Positions 36,385 through 50,924 of a stretch of DNA of 64,000 nucleotides are shown here, piece by piece. How positions within the stretch are numbered: the stretch's first letter is position 1; each line of letters starts with the position of its first letter. Both the position numbers and the translations under genes were made by a program. The stretch comes from Achromobacter xylosoxidans A8. Lineage in GTDB: Bacteria > Pseudomonadota > Gammaproteobacteria > Burkholderiales > Burkholderiaceae_B. The DNA is taken from assembly GCF_000165835.1 (NCBI RefSeq), contig NC_014640.1, positions 496,001 to 560,000 on the forward strand, written 5' to 3'. The notes below the pieces were generated by a model. That model ran no database searches. It saw only the letters and a list, made by a program, of their open reading frames with translations, and was not told the DNA's origin.

Positions 36385-38430
36385 TCAATAGCGCAGCGTG
36401 AGCGACGCGTAGAAGTTGCGGCCCGGCGCGGGGTACAGGCTGTAGTTGGCGACGGGGCCCAGCATCTCGAAGGACGCGTTGCCGCCGCGGATGCCGTAGG
36501 TGGCGTACTGGCGGTCGAAGATGTTGTTCACGCCGATGGCGCCTTCGATGTTGCGCGTGAACTTGTAGGCCACCTTGGTGTTGAACAGCACGTAGGCGTC
36601 CAGTTCCTTGGCGAACTGGTTGGCCTGGTCGTTGTCCATGCGCGACTTGCCCACGTATTGCGCCGTGACGTTCCACAGGAACGCATCGGTGGGGCGCCAG
36701 GTCACGCCGGCGTTCGCCAGCCACTTGGGCGCCAGCGGCACGGTCTTGCCCGCCAAGTCCACGCCGGCGTAGGTGCCGGAGCGGAACTGCGCTTCCATCC
36801 AGGTCAGGTTCGCGTCCAGCGAGACGCTGCTGGAAATCGCGGTGTGGCCTTCCAGTTCGATGCCTTGGCGGCGGGTCGGGTCCAGGTTGGTGTTGGCGCC
36901 GGTGCCCGGGCCCCAGATGCCATCGGCCAGCGGGTTGTACTGGATCTCGTTGGTCAGGTCGTAGCGGAAGTACGACAGGCGGGCGCTGCTGCTGGCCGAC
37001 TGCCAGGTCACGCCGATTTCCTTGTCGGTCGACGTCTGCGGCGCCAGCGGGTTCTGCACCGACAGCAGTTCGTCTGCATTGGGCAGGCGGAAGCTGCGGC
37101 CGACCTTGCCGTACACGCCGAAGCCGGCGGGCAGGTCCTGGCGCACGCCCAACTGCCAGGCGGTCAGGTGGTTGCTGCGATCCGACGCCGTGCCCGAGCC
37201 GGAGATCACGTCCAGGTCGTCGGATGCGTACTGGCGGCGCACGCCGGCCGTCACGTAGGTGCTGTCGGTAGCGCGCACCTGGCCCTCGGCGAACAGGCCG
37301 TACTGGTGCTGGCGCGACTGCCACTTCGACGGCTGGAAGTCGTAATAGGCGTTCTGGTTGGCGGTGGTCTTGGCCTCTTGCCCGTCGGCGCCGAAGACGA
37401 TGCTGTGGCCGCCGTTGATCGGCAGGCGGTAGCGCACGCTGGCGATGTTCTCTTCCAGCTTCTGATCGCGCTGGATGTCGCCGAAGCCGTCGTACGTCAG
37501 GCCGTCCAGCTTCTTCTCGCGGGTCGACAGGTCGGCGTACAGGGTGCCGGCGCCTATCGCCTGCTCAAGCTGCAGGCCGAAGGTGGTGGTGGTGGTCTTG
37601 ACGAAGTCGATGTCGTTCTTCGAGCCGCGCGGGTCGTCCTGGTATTCGTTCAGGCCGGTGGTCGGATTGATCGTGCGCGGGCCGGGCAGTTCCAGCTTCT
37701 GCGTGGTGGTGCGGCCATACAGGCGGATCGAGCCGTCGTCATGGCGGAAGGTGATGCCGCCGCCGCCGCCTTCGCGGCGCTCGCCGCTGTGGTCGCGGTA
37801 GCCGTCGCTGTGCAGCGACTGCATATAGGCGTCGACGCCGACCTTCTCATTGTTCAGCGCCACGGCGGCGTCGTACTGGCGCAGGCCGTAGCTGCCGAAG
37901 GTGGCGGTGGCGCGGGCGGTGACCGGCTCCTTGGCGAAATCCGAACGCGTGATGATGTTGATCACACCGCCGGTGGTGCCGCCGCCGTATTGCACCGAGC
38001 CGCTGCCGCGCACGATTTCAATGCGTTCGACCTGGTCCAGCGGCACCACGCCCAGGCTGGGCGCCGACAGGTCGTTGGTGTTTTGCTTGACGCCGTCGAT
38101 CAGGATCAGCGTGTTGCTGGCGCCGGTGATGCCGAAGCCGCGCAGGTCGACGATGGAGTTGTCGCTGGAGCTGCTGGTGTTGATCAGGTGGATGCCGGCC
38201 TGGGTCGACAGCACGTCCTGCATGGTGCGGGCGCTCGCTGCGGCGATGTCTTCGGCGGTGATGACCGAGATCGACACCGGCAGCGTACGGCCGTCGGTCG
38301 GCACGCGCTGGGCAGTGACGGTGACGGCGTCGAGCTGGGGAGTGGTGGAGGCGGTTTGCTGGGCGGCGGCGACGGCCGGGGCGGAGCAGAGCAGGGCGCC
38401 GGCATAGCGCCGGATGGAGCGGATTTTCAT
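36385..38430 (-). CDS. btuB: TonB-dependent cobalamin receptor BtuB
   Basis: A 681-residue outer-membrane receptor without an STN domain. After the signal peptide is a TonB box-like segment (DAVTVTAQRVP). The plug domain contains RTMQDVLSTQAGIHLINTS and DQVERIEIVRGSGSVQYGGG, followed by a beta-barrel ending FYASLTLRY. The assignment to cobalamin rests on the riboswitch in its leader and the btuF gene behind it. GAGG lies eight bases before the ATG at 38430. Confidence 0.9.
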   Translation of the reverse strand: MKIRSIRRYAGALLCSAPAVAAAQQTASTTPQLDAVTVTAQRVPTDGRTLPVSISVITAEDIAAASARTMQDVLSTQAGIHLINTSSSSDNSIVDLRGFGITGASNTLILIDGVKQNTNDLSAPSLGVVPLDQVERIEIVRGSGSVQYGGGTTGGVINIITRSDFAKEPVTARATATFGSYGLRQYDAAVALNNEKVGVDAYMQSLHSDGYRDHSGERREGGGGGITFRHDDGSIRLYGRTTTQKLELPGPRTINPTTGLNEYQDDPRGSKNDIDFVKTTTTTFGLQLEQAIGAGTLYADLSTREKKLDGLTYDGFGDIQRDQKLEENIASVRYRLPINGGHSIVFGADGQEAKTTANQNAYYDFQPSKWQSRQHQYGLFAEGQVRATDSTYVTAGVRRQYASDDLDVISGSGTASDRSNHLTAWQLGVRQDLPAGFGVYGKVGRSFRLPNADELLSVQNPLAPQTSTDKEIGVTWQSASSSARLSYFRYDLTNEIQYNPLADGIWGPGTGANTNLDPTRRQGIELEGHTAISSSVSLDANLTWMEAQFRSGTYAGVDLAGKTVPLAPKWLANAGVTWRPTDAFLWNVTAQYVGKSRMDNDQANQFAKELDAYVLFNTKVAYKFTRNIEGAIGVNNIFDRQYATYGIRGGNASFEMLGPVANYSLYPAPGRNFYASLTLRY

Positions 38431-38547
38431 CTACGTAACCTCGATGCGACCCGCGACCCCGCAGGCCATACACGATGGGGAGGACGCCCACGCCGCAGCG
38501 GGCCGGTGAGGGCCTGGCGGTATTGCATGGACTTCCTTGCGATCGAA

Positions 38548-38742
38548 CTGGCCGGTATCGGGCTGCCATGGGCGCGTCGCGCGCATGGGGACCGTTGCGG
38601 GGGCAGCACAGGCTGGAGCCAGGGTTGCCGGCGCCTTGTGGGGCCGCAGTCCTGGGAGGTTCTTCCTGTTTCCCGTTTACCTTTCGCGCGCGGCCGGCAA
38701 GTGTTGCGTTCTTGCCTGGCCCGTACGCCGAAAGCACCGGTT
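38548..38742 (-). ncRNA. cobalamin riboswitch in the btuB leader
   Basis: Read on the minus strand, the leader has the expected elements in order. GGTGCTTT lies at about 38739-38732, AAACGGGAAACAGG at 38678-38665, and the near-invariant core GCTGCCCCCGCAACGGT at 38607-38591. A B12-box-like CCCGATACCGGCCAG closes it at 38562-38548. The start of btuB is 118 bp further on, and that stretch holds GC-rich complementary segments around the ribosome-binding site that could be the expression platform. When B12 is bound, btuB-btuF expression should fall. The remaining 38743-38871 is an AT-richer stretch that presumably carries the metH promoter; I see no second riboswitch there. Confidence 0.88.
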
Positions 38743-38871
38743 CGGGGCCGAAACTGTATCACCCGGAGGCGCGAACAGGCCCATTTTGTTACGATCAGGG
38801 CTTGTTTTTGCGGCGTTTTTCGCTTTTTCGCCACATAGCGTCGCTGTCGCCAACTCCATCCGGACCTGCCC

Positions 38872-42645
<3,774 letters not shown>

Positions 42646-42732
42646 CGGTTTGGGGGCGTCAGGCCTACATGCCTGTCAGCCCCCTGTCCTCCACGCGATT
42701 CTGCCCGCCAGGCGACCGCGCCGTCACGGCGG

Positions 42733-43509
42733 CTATTCGCCGTGGTGGGTCTTGCCCTTGCCCACGTAGGGAATGGCGTGATCGATGGTTTCCCAGATAT
42801 AGCGCCCGGACGGGCTTTGCTGTTCCTCGGCCACGTGCGACACCAGGCCGGCCGCGCGCGAGATGACGGCGAAGCCGCGCATCAGTTCGGTCGGCACGCC
42901 GATCTCGCTGAGCAGCGCCGCCACCGCGCCGGTGGCGTTGATGGTGATGTGCTTGCCGTAGGTCTCGTCGATCGCGGCCGACAGCAGGCGCAGCGCCTTG
43001 AGCGAGTCGCCCTTGAGGTCCGGTTCGGCCCGGGCCAGCGCCAGCAGCTTGATCGAGCGCGGATCGTCGGGCTTGTGCAGATGGTGGCCGAAGCCGGGCA
43101 GGGCGCTGCGCGATGCGCGGAATTCGCGGGCGATCGTCAGCGCCTCCGCGTGGCCGTCATCGGCCTGGCGGATGCGGTCGAGCAGGCGCGAACAATTTTC
43201 CATGGTGCCGACGAACTGGCTGCCCACCGCCATCAGGCCGGACGCCACCGCGCCCTGCAGGTTCTCCGGCGCGCTCATGTAGATCAGCCGCGTGGCGATG
43301 GCGCTGGGCGTCAGGCCATGCTCCATCAAGGTGACCAGCACGGCGTCGACGATGCGCAGGTCCACCGGGCGCGCCTCGCGGCCCAGGATCTGCATGATCA
43401 TGACTTCGGTGAACGTCTTCTTGCCGATCAGGTCCTCGACCAGATCCACGTCGCGGTAGGACATGCCGGTGAGGTGATGTGCGCAGAGGCGGGTTTCGGG
43501 CGTTTTCAT
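42733..43509 (-). CDS. citryl-CoA lyase-like (citrate synthase fold) protein
   Basis: A 258-residue protein of the citrate-synthase superfamily, at the short length of stand-alone citryl-CoA lyases. Recognisable motifs are ENLQGAVASGLMAVGSQFVG and the catalytic-His segment LPGFGHHLHKPDDPRS. ATGAVAALLSEIGVP corresponds to the region of the third catalytic residue. It should break or form a carbon-carbon bond in an acyl-CoA of the citryl type. Its start overlaps the stop of the CoA ligase (ATGA), so the two act in sequence: the ligase makes an acyl-CoA and this enzyme cleaves it. The acyl group is unknown. Confidence 0.82.
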   Translation of the reverse strand: MKTPETRLCAHHLTGMSYRDVDLVEDLIGKKTFTEVMIMQILGREARPVDLRIVDAVLVTLMEHGLTPSAIATRLIYMSAPENLQGAVASGLMAVGSQFVGTMENCSRLLDRIRQADDGHAEALTIAREFRASRSALPGFGHHLHKPDDPRSIKLLALARAEPDLKGDSLKALRLLSAAIDETYGKHITINATGAVAALLSEIGVPTELMRGFAVISRAAGLVSHVAEEQQSPSGRYIWETIDHAIPYVGKGKTHHGE

Positions 43510-45023
43510 GGGGTCTCCTTCTGGGCCGCGTCGCGCACGGCATTTTTCAGCACCTTGCCCACGCTGGAGCGCGGCAAGCTGTCATGGATGTGGAACTGCT
43601 TGGGCGTGGCCACGGGGCCGAGCAGGGCGCGCACGTGCGCCTTCAACTCGTCCGCGCTGGCCTGTGCGCCGGGATGGAACTGCACGGCGGCGTGGACCGC
43701 TTCGCCCCACTTGTCGTCGGGCAGTCCGAACACCGAGCACTCGTAGACGGCGGGATGCGCGGACAGCGCGTTCTCCACGTCCACTGGGTAGATGTTGAAG
43801 CCGCCTGTGATGATCACGTCGCGCAGCCGGTCCTTCAGGAACAGATAGCCGCGCGCATCGATCAGGCCGGTGTCGCCGGTATGCAACCAGCCGTCCAGCA
43901 CCGTTTCGGCGGTCTTTTCGGGCAGGCGCCAGTAGCCCGACATGACCAGGTCGCCTTGCACCACGACCTCGCCGATCTCGCCGCGCGGCAGCAGCGCGCC
44001 GTCGGGCGCCATGATGGCCATGTCGGTGAGCCAGGTGACGCGCCCGACCGAGGCGCGGTTCTCCGGCGCTTCGAGGTCGGCGGGGCGCAGCGCAGTCACG
44101 ATCTGCGGCGCCTCGGTCTGGCCGTAGGTGGTGCCCAGCACCGGGCCGAAGAATTCGCGCGCCCGGTCGATCTTTTCCACGGGCATGGGGGCGCCGCCGT
44201 AGATCAGGTTGCGCAGCCGCGGGAAGTCGGCGCGCGAGACGCCGGGCTGCGCCATGATCATGTAGATCAGCGTGGGCGGCATGAAGCTCAGCGTGCCGCC
44301 CCGTTCGCGGAAGGCGGCGGTGATGCTGGCCGGCGTCACGCCGTCCAGCAGCAGATGGGCGCCGCCGCGCGCCAGCACCGGCAACAGATAGGTGCCGGTG
44401 CCGTGCGTGATGGGGGCGGCCACCACATAGCGGTCTTCCTGCGTGAGGCCCCAACTGGCGATCTGGTTGATGATGCCCGCGTTCCACGCGTGGTACGGCT
44501 GCATCACGCCCTTGGGCAAGCCGGTGGTGCCGCCGGTGAACTTGATGGCCTGGGTGGCGTCGCGCGGCAGCGCGTGGCGTTGCGGATCGCGTCCGGCGCA
44601 GCGGGCCAGCAGTGCGTCCAGCGGCAGCGGCGCCGACGCATCGTCCAGATGGATGTGGCGGCGGTCTTGCGGCGCCTGGGCCGCGGGCGCCAGCGGCGCG
44701 CCTACGCTGTCCACGATCACGATGGACGGTTCGGTGGCGTCCAGGATGCGTCCGATCTCGCGTTCCGTGCTGCGGTAGTTGAGCGGTACCCACACCTTGC
44801 CGCTGGCCAGCACGGCCAGCAGCGCCAGGATGTGCCGCGCGGAGTTGCCGGCGCAGATCGCCACCCGCGTCTGCGGCGCGGGATCCAGTTCTTGCAAGGC
44901 CGCGGCCAGCGCCCGCGTATCGGCGGCCAATTGCGAGTAAGTGACCTGGCCTTCGGGGCCGTCCAGCGCGATGCGGTCCGGATACTGCTCGGCGGCGCGG
45001 AAGAAGAAATCTATCGGGTACAT
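43506..45023 (-). CDS. AMP-forming acyl-CoA ligase
   Basis: A 505-residue ANL-superfamily enzyme. The ATP-binding P-loop motif is IKFTGGTTGLPKGV. The YGQTEAPQ motif (adenine binding) and GWLHTGDTGLIDARGYLFLK with the hinge DRLRDVI follow. The C-terminal catalytic Lys is in LPRSSVGKVLKNAV. It activates a carboxylic acid to its CoA thioester. It is the middle gene of a Bug-ligase-lyase operon. The substrate is inferred to be the acid brought in by the Bug system. Confidence 0.9.
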   Translation of the reverse strand: MYPIDFFFRAAEQYPDRIALDGPEGQVTYSQLAADTRALAAALQELDPAPQTRVAICAGNSARHILALLAVLASGKVWVPLNYRSTEREIGRILDATEPSIVIVDSVGAPLAPAAQAPQDRRHIHLDDASAPLPLDALLARCAGRDPQRHALPRDATQAIKFTGGTTGLPKGVMQPYHAWNAGIINQIASWGLTQEDRYVVAAPITHGTGTYLLPVLARGGAHLLLDGVTPASITAAFRERGGTLSFMPPTLIYMIMAQPGVSRADFPRLRNLIYGGAPMPVEKIDRAREFFGPVLGTTYGQTEAPQIVTALRPADLEAPENRASVGRVTWLTDMAIMAPDGALLPRGEIGEVVVQGDLVMSGYWRLPEKTAETVLDGWLHTGDTGLIDARGYLFLKDRLRDVIITGGFNIYPVDVENALSAHPAVYECSVFGLPDDKWGEAVHAAVQFHPGAQASADELKAHVRALLGPVATPKQFHIHDSLPRSSVGKVLKNAVRDAAQKETP

Positions 45024-45033
45024 CCTGGTGTTC

Positions 45034-46017
45034 CTAGTTGGCTTTGAGGTTGGCGCTCTTGACGACCTTGCCCCATTTGTCGATCTCGCTGGCGATCTTC
45101 TGGGCGTAGGTCTCGGGGGTGTTGGGCTGCTGTGGCGCGTAGAAGCCGGACTGCTGGTAGGACGCCTGCAGCGCCGGGCTGGCCAGCGCCTTGTTGATGG
45201 CCTGGTTCAAGCGCTCGACGACGGGTTTGGGGGTGCCGGCCGGCGCCATCACGCCGAACCAGGATTCCACCTCGAAGCCGGGCAGGCCGGATTCGGCCAG
45301 CGTGGGCGTGTCGGGCGCGGAGGGCAGGCGCTGCGGCGAGGTCACGCCGATGGCGCGCAGCTTGCCGGCCTGCACGTGCGGCAGCGACGAGGGCAGGTTG
45401 TCGAACATGGAATCCACCTGGCCGCCCAGCAGGTCGGCCACGGCCGGGCCGCTGCCGCGGTATGGCACGTGCAGGATGTCGGTGCCGGTCTGCATCTTGA
45501 ACAGCTCGCACGACAGGTGGATGGACGAGCCGCTGCCGGACGAGGCGCAGGTCAGCTTGCCGGGGTTCTTCTTGGCGTAGGCCACGTATTCCTGCACCGT
45601 CTTGACCGGCAGCTTGGGATTGACCACCAGAATGTTCGGAATGGTCGCCAGCAGGCCCACGGGCTCGAAGCCCTTCACGAAGTCATAGTTGAGCTGGCTG
45701 TACAGCGTGCGGTTGATGGTGTTGGCGATGGAACCCACATACAGCGTGTAGCCGTCTGGCGCGGCGCGCGCGACGATTTCCGCGCCTATGTTGCTGTTGG
45801 CGCCGGTCTTGTTCTCGACCACGATGGTCTGGCCCAGCTCTTCCGACAGGGACTTCGCCATCAGGCGCGCCACGATGTCGGTGGCGCCGCCCGCCGCGTA
45901 GCCGACCACCAGCGTCACGGGACGCTCGGGATAGGGCTTGGCCGCCAGGGCCGGGGCTGCGAGCAGCGCGCCCAGGGCGGCCGCCGCGGCGGCCCACCGC
46001 TTGCTTTGCATCTTCAT
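45034..46017 (-). CDS. Bug-family (TctC) periplasmic solute-binding protein
   Basis: A 327-residue exported receptor. The signal peptide ends near ALLAAPALAAKPYPERP. The family motif is YPERPVTLVVGYAAGGATDI, followed by VENKTGANSNIGAE. It is the first gene of the operon with the CoA ligase (10 bp downstream) and the citryl-CoA-lyase-like gene. It is divergent from an IclR regulator. A carboxylate ligand is likely from the family. Confidence 0.9.
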   Translation of the reverse strand: MKMQSKRWAAAAAALGALLAAPALAAKPYPERPVTLVVGYAAGGATDIVARLMAKSLSEELGQTIVVENKTGANSNIGAEIVARAAPDGYTLYVGSIANTINRTLYSQLNYDFVKGFEPVGLLATIPNILVVNPKLPVKTVQEYVAYAKKNPGKLTCASSGSGSSIHLSCELFKMQTGTDILHVPYRGSGPAVADLLGGQVDSMFDNLPSSLPHVQAGKLRAIGVTSPQRLPSAPDTPTLAESGLPGFEVESWFGVMAPAGTPKPVVERLNQAINKALASPALQASYQQSGFYAPQQPNTPETYAQKIASEIDKWGKVVKSANLKAN

Positions 46018-46045
46018 TGTTGTCTCCGTCCTGTTTGTCTAATAT

Positions 46046-46126
46046 TTGGACAACTCTGCGTCTGTCCAACTTCATATTGGGCTTTGATAGAGGCCTCATC
46101 AACGCAATCTGTCCAAAAATTGAACA
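46046..46126. promoter_or_regulatory. cluster of TGTCCAA half-sites in the bug-iclR divergent region
   Basis: TTGGACA at 46046-46052 and TGTCCAA at 46063-46069 form a 7-bp inverted repeat with ten bases between. A third TGTCCAA at 46110-46116 pairs with TTGAACA at 46120-46126 (one mismatch, three-base spacer). The layout suggests two operators for the IclR regulator: one over the operon promoter and one at its own start. Confidence 0.5.
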
Positions 46127-46917
46127 AGCCAGAATCCGAAGGCTCGGGACCGCGCGTGTTGCGCCGCGGCTTGCGCGTGCTGGGCGTGCTGCGGCAGGCG
46201 GGCGCGGCGGGCATGCACGTGGTCGACATCGCGCGCGCGGCAGGCATGCAGCGGACCACGGCCTATCGCTATCTCGATGTGCTGGTGCAGGAGGGCTACG
46301 CCTTGCGCGAGTCCGAGGCGCCGCGCTGGCGCGTGGCCGAGCTGGGCGTGATGATGGCGGGCGATCCGCATGCGCAGGCGGTGCGCGGCCTGCGGCCGGT
46401 GCTGCGGCAGATCAGCGATGTCAGCGGCGATTCCGCTTTCCTCATCTGCCGCGCCGGCAACGATTCGCTCTGCCTGCACCGCGAGGTGGGCAACTATCCC
46501 GTGCAGGTGCTGGCGGTCACGGTGGGGCACCGGCAGCCGCTGGGCGTGGGGGCGGCCGGGCTGGCGCTATTGGCGGCATTGCCGCCGGACGAGTCGGAAG
46601 AGGTGATTGCGCAGAACGAGCAGGCGCTGCGCGCCTATGGCGGCATGACGGTGGCGCAGATGCGGCGCCTGGTGGAGAACACGCGGGGCCGCGGCTGGTC
46701 GGTGGTGGGCAATGCCGCGGTGCCCGGCGTGTTGGGGGTGGGCGTGGCCCTGTGCGACGCGGGCGGATATCCGCGCCTGGCCGTCAGCGTGTCCAGCCTG
46801 ATCAGCCGCATGCAGGCGGCACGCCAGCGCAGTATTGCCGACCTGATCCGCGCCCAGTTGGCGCAAGATGAGGTCAGGGCGCAGCGCTGGGCGCTGCCGG
46901 GGTTTCCGGGCGGCTAG
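46120..46917 (+). CDS. IclR-family transcriptional regulator
   Basis: About 265 residues. The N-terminal winged HTH (about 12-75) reads VLRRGLRVLGVLRQAG and HVVDIARAAGMQRTTAYRYL. The IclR effector domain follows, with DSAFLICRAGNDSLCLHREV and RGRGWSVVGNAAVPGV. The start is uncertain: TTG 46120, GTG 46156 and TTG 46084 are in frame and none has a good ribosome-binding site. TTG 46120 overlaps an operator-like repeat. It is divergent from the Bug-ligase-lyase operon, its likely target. Confidence 0.83.
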   Translation: MNKPESEGSGPRVLRRGLRVLGVLRQAGAAGMHVVDIARAAGMQRTTAYRYLDVLVQEGYALRESEAPRWRVAELGVMMAGDPHAQAVRGLRPVLRQISDVSGDSAFLICRAGNDSLCLHREVGNYPVQVLAVTVGHRQPLGVGAAGLALLAALPPDESEEVIAQNEQALRAYGGMTVAQMRRLVENTRGRGWSVVGNAAVPGVLGVGVALCDAGGYPRLAVSVSSLISRMQAARQRSIADLIRAQLAQDEVRAQRWALPGFPGG

Positions 46918-47451
46918 GCGGCCGCTGGCGCCGGCACCCGATAGGTTTTTTGATAGTGGACCGTGAAGGTCTTGAACGCGTCCAGCGCCTTGTGGGGATC
47001 ATGGCCCGGCTTGACCAGGAAGCTGTCGAAGCCGACGCGCGCCTGGTAGTGGATGGTGTCGATCATCACGTCGCCTACCGCGCGCAATTCGCCCTGCCAC
47101 TGGTAGCGCGTGCGCAGCAGCTGCGCCAGCGAATAGCCGCGGCCGTCGGTGTAGACCGGAAAGTCCACGGCGATGAAGGCGATGCCGGCGGGATCCAGCG
47201 TGCCGTCGGCTTCGGCCAGGTCGCGCAGGTCGGCGTCCGGGTCGAGCTGGACCGCGACCGGATGCTGGTGGCGGCGCAGCGTGGCGCGCGAGGTCTTCCA
47301 GACCGAAAGCGGCACGATCCAGCCCGGCGCGTCGCCAGGCACCTGGCCCTCGGCCGGGACTTCGGGCTCAGGCGTGAAGACGCGCCAGGCGTCGGCTTCC
47401 AGCCGGCCGTTGCGGATCAGGTGGGGGCCGGGGGCGTCGTGCGGATAGATT

Positions 47452-47459
<8 letters not shown>
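46914..47459 (-). CDS. DUF934 protein linked to sulfite reductase
   Basis: A 181-residue cytoplasmic protein of the DUF934 family. The characteristic C-terminal region is IAFIAVDFPVYTDGRGYSLA, QLLRTRYQWQGELRAVGDVM and a conserved FDSFLVKPG. It overlaps the end of cysI by eight bases. The family is found mainly beside sulfite reductase genes and is thought to help sulfate assimilation; the molecular role is not known. Confidence 0.88.
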
Positions 47460-49194
<1,735 letters not shown>

Positions 49195-49324
49195 GTCTAC
49201 TGCCCTTGAAGTCTTCTCGGTCTGAATCCCTGCGCTCGCCTGGCGCAATGCGGCAGGGGAAAGGGGTTCATAACCGTAACAGGCAGCTGCGGCGACCGTC
49301 TAAGTCATTCTGGTAATAAGGTAA

Positions 49325-49431
49325 TGGGGCCCCCACGCTGCGCGCGCTGGCACGCGCTTGCTGCCCCCGAGGGGGCTGTCCCGCCTTGGGCGGCCCGGCG
49401 GCGGGACGGCCCTTCTTGCGGGACGGCCGAT
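49325..49431. repeat. GC-rich intergenic repeat of the Burkholderiales type
   Basis: The stretch begins GGGGCCCCCACGCTGCGCGC and contains CCCCCGAGGGGGC and CCGCCTTGGGCGGCCCGGC, forming several short dyads. It resembles a repeat I recall as common between genes in Bordetella, Achromobacter and relatives. It occurs once in this window, between cysI and the DUF2970 gene. It may act as a terminator-like end for the DUF2970 transcript. Confidence 0.55.
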
Positions 49432-49623
49432 TTACAACGCGGCGTTTACAGCCCAACGCGCTACCAGCACCAGGATGACTACCAGACAGGCCGCCATCAG
49501 CAGCCCGGTCAGAATCAGCGGGGCCGGCTTGTTGTTGGCGATGTCGGCATCGTAGCCCCGTCCGCGGCGCACGCCGAAGAATCCCCACAGCACGGATTTG
49601 ACCGTGCGCAAGAAACTGAGCAT
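49432..49623 (-). CDS. DUF2970 small membrane protein
   Basis: A 63-residue protein. FLRTVKSVLWGFFGVRRGRG is the DUF2970 signature. One C-terminal membrane helix follows (LILTGLLMAACLVVILVLVA). It probably sits in the inner membrane. The function is unknown; the family is widespread in beta- and gammaproteobacteria. Confidence 0.85.
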   Translation of the reverse strand: MLSFLRTVKSVLWGFFGVRRGRGYDADIANNKPAPLILTGLLMAACLVVILVLVARWAVNAAL

Positions 49624-49699
49624 GTTGTCTCTCCTGGCGTAGTGGCGGATGCCACCAATGTAGGCCGCCGCGCGCTGGGGAAACAGATGCAGATCTGGC

Positions 49700-50635
49700 T
49701 TACTCGACCGTATCAGGCATGGAACCGGCCGGCGCGCCGATGCCGCGCACGATATGCTCCAGCAGTTCGCGCGCGGCGGGCGAGACGTGGCGGCCGGCGC
49801 GGCTCAGCACGTGCAGGCTGCCCTGGTTGAGGATGGGGTTGGCCAGCGGCAGGCTGGCCAGGCGCTGAGCGCGCATGTCGGCCGTGACCGCGATGGGCGG
49901 CGTCAGCGCGTAGCCGATGCCGGCGGCGGCGAACTGCCACAGCGCCTTGAAGGACGAAGTGGTGAGCACATTGCGCAGCCGGACCTGTTCGCTGATTTCG
50001 GCGGCCTGGATATGCTGGCGCACGCCGAACCCTTCCTGCATGGATGCGCCGGGATAGTCGGCCAGGTCGGTCAAGAGCAGCGGGCGGCGCAGCCGGGTCA
50101 GCGGATGGTCGTCGCGGACGATGGCGCGGATCGGCTCGGGCCGCGAGTAATGGGTGCGCAGGCGAGCGTCGTTGGGCGGCTGGAACACCAGCCCTATGTA
50201 GGCGCGGTCGTCGACGATGCGCTGCACGATCTCGGAGGTGCGCGCCACGTCGATGTCCAGCGTGACTTCGGGGTGGCTGCGCCAGTAGCCGGGCAGCACG
50301 CGTTCGAACATCAGTTCCACGAAGCCTTCGCCCAGCACCAGGTCGATGTGTCCCCGCTCGGCCTTGCGCAGACTGTCGATCTCGGAGAAGAAGCTTTCCT
50401 GGATGTCCTGCTGGCGCTTGATGTAGCGCGCCAGGATATGTCCGGCATCCGTGGGCACCACGCCGCGTCCGCGGCGTTCGAACAGGGCGATGCCGCAATC
50501 GCGTTCCAGCGCGGCGATGGCGCGGCTGACGGCGGACGGGTCCATGTCCAGCACTTCGGCCGCGCCGCGCACCGAGCCGCGGCTCATGACCTGCATGAAG
50601 TAGTGGGTGCGGCGGGCGTCGAGTTTTTCGTCCAT
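49700..50635 (-). CDS. LysR-family transcriptional regulator
   Basis: A 311-residue regulator. The HTH region is RRTHYFMQVMSRGSVRGAAE and MDPSAVSRAIAALERDCG. The effector domain begins near GHIDLVLGEGFVE. Start chosen at 50635, the normal LysR position. It is divergent from the DUF3100 transporter across 289 bp and is its likely regulator. That gap has TTTACGC-like AT-richer patches but no dyad I would name. Confidence 0.87.
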   Translation of the reverse strand: MDEKLDARRTHYFMQVMSRGSVRGAAEVLDMDPSAVSRAIAALERDCGIALFERRGRGVVPTDAGHILARYIKRQQDIQESFFSEIDSLRKAERGHIDLVLGEGFVELMFERVLPGYWRSHPEVTLDIDVARTSEIVQRIVDDRAYIGLVFQPPNDARLRTHYSRPEPIRAIVRDDHPLTRLRRPLLLTDLADYPGASMQEGFGVRQHIQAAEISEQVRLRNVLTTSSFKALWQFAAAGIGYALTPPIAVTADMRAQRLASLPLANPILNQGSLHVLSRAGRHVSPAARELLEHIVRGIGAPAGSMPDTVE

Positions 50636-50924
50636 GGCGGGGCTCCGAGGGGGAGTGCGGCGGCAGATCCACAGATACAATCTAGGGTTTACCCTTGCAT
50701 GACCCAAGATCATGCAAAATTTTCCCTGGAAAAGCCTTTCCGTTGCATTTTACGCAACGTTTATGCGCCAGCCCTGTCATGGTTGCATGCTGGGCCCCCG
50801 GCGAAAATCGGCCCTGCTGCGAGCGCCTCGCCGCCGCCGCGCCGCGATGCTCCTCTGGGGCGCCGGTCGGACGGGGTTGCGGCGGGCAGCCACGACGATT
50901 ATTCACGTTCATCAGGGGAATCCG

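Noticed and set aside
38743..38871. Possible SAH or second cobalamin riboswitch before metH
   Set aside because: No conserved core of either class is visible on the plus strand; the cobalamin element is on the opposite strand and belongs to btuB.
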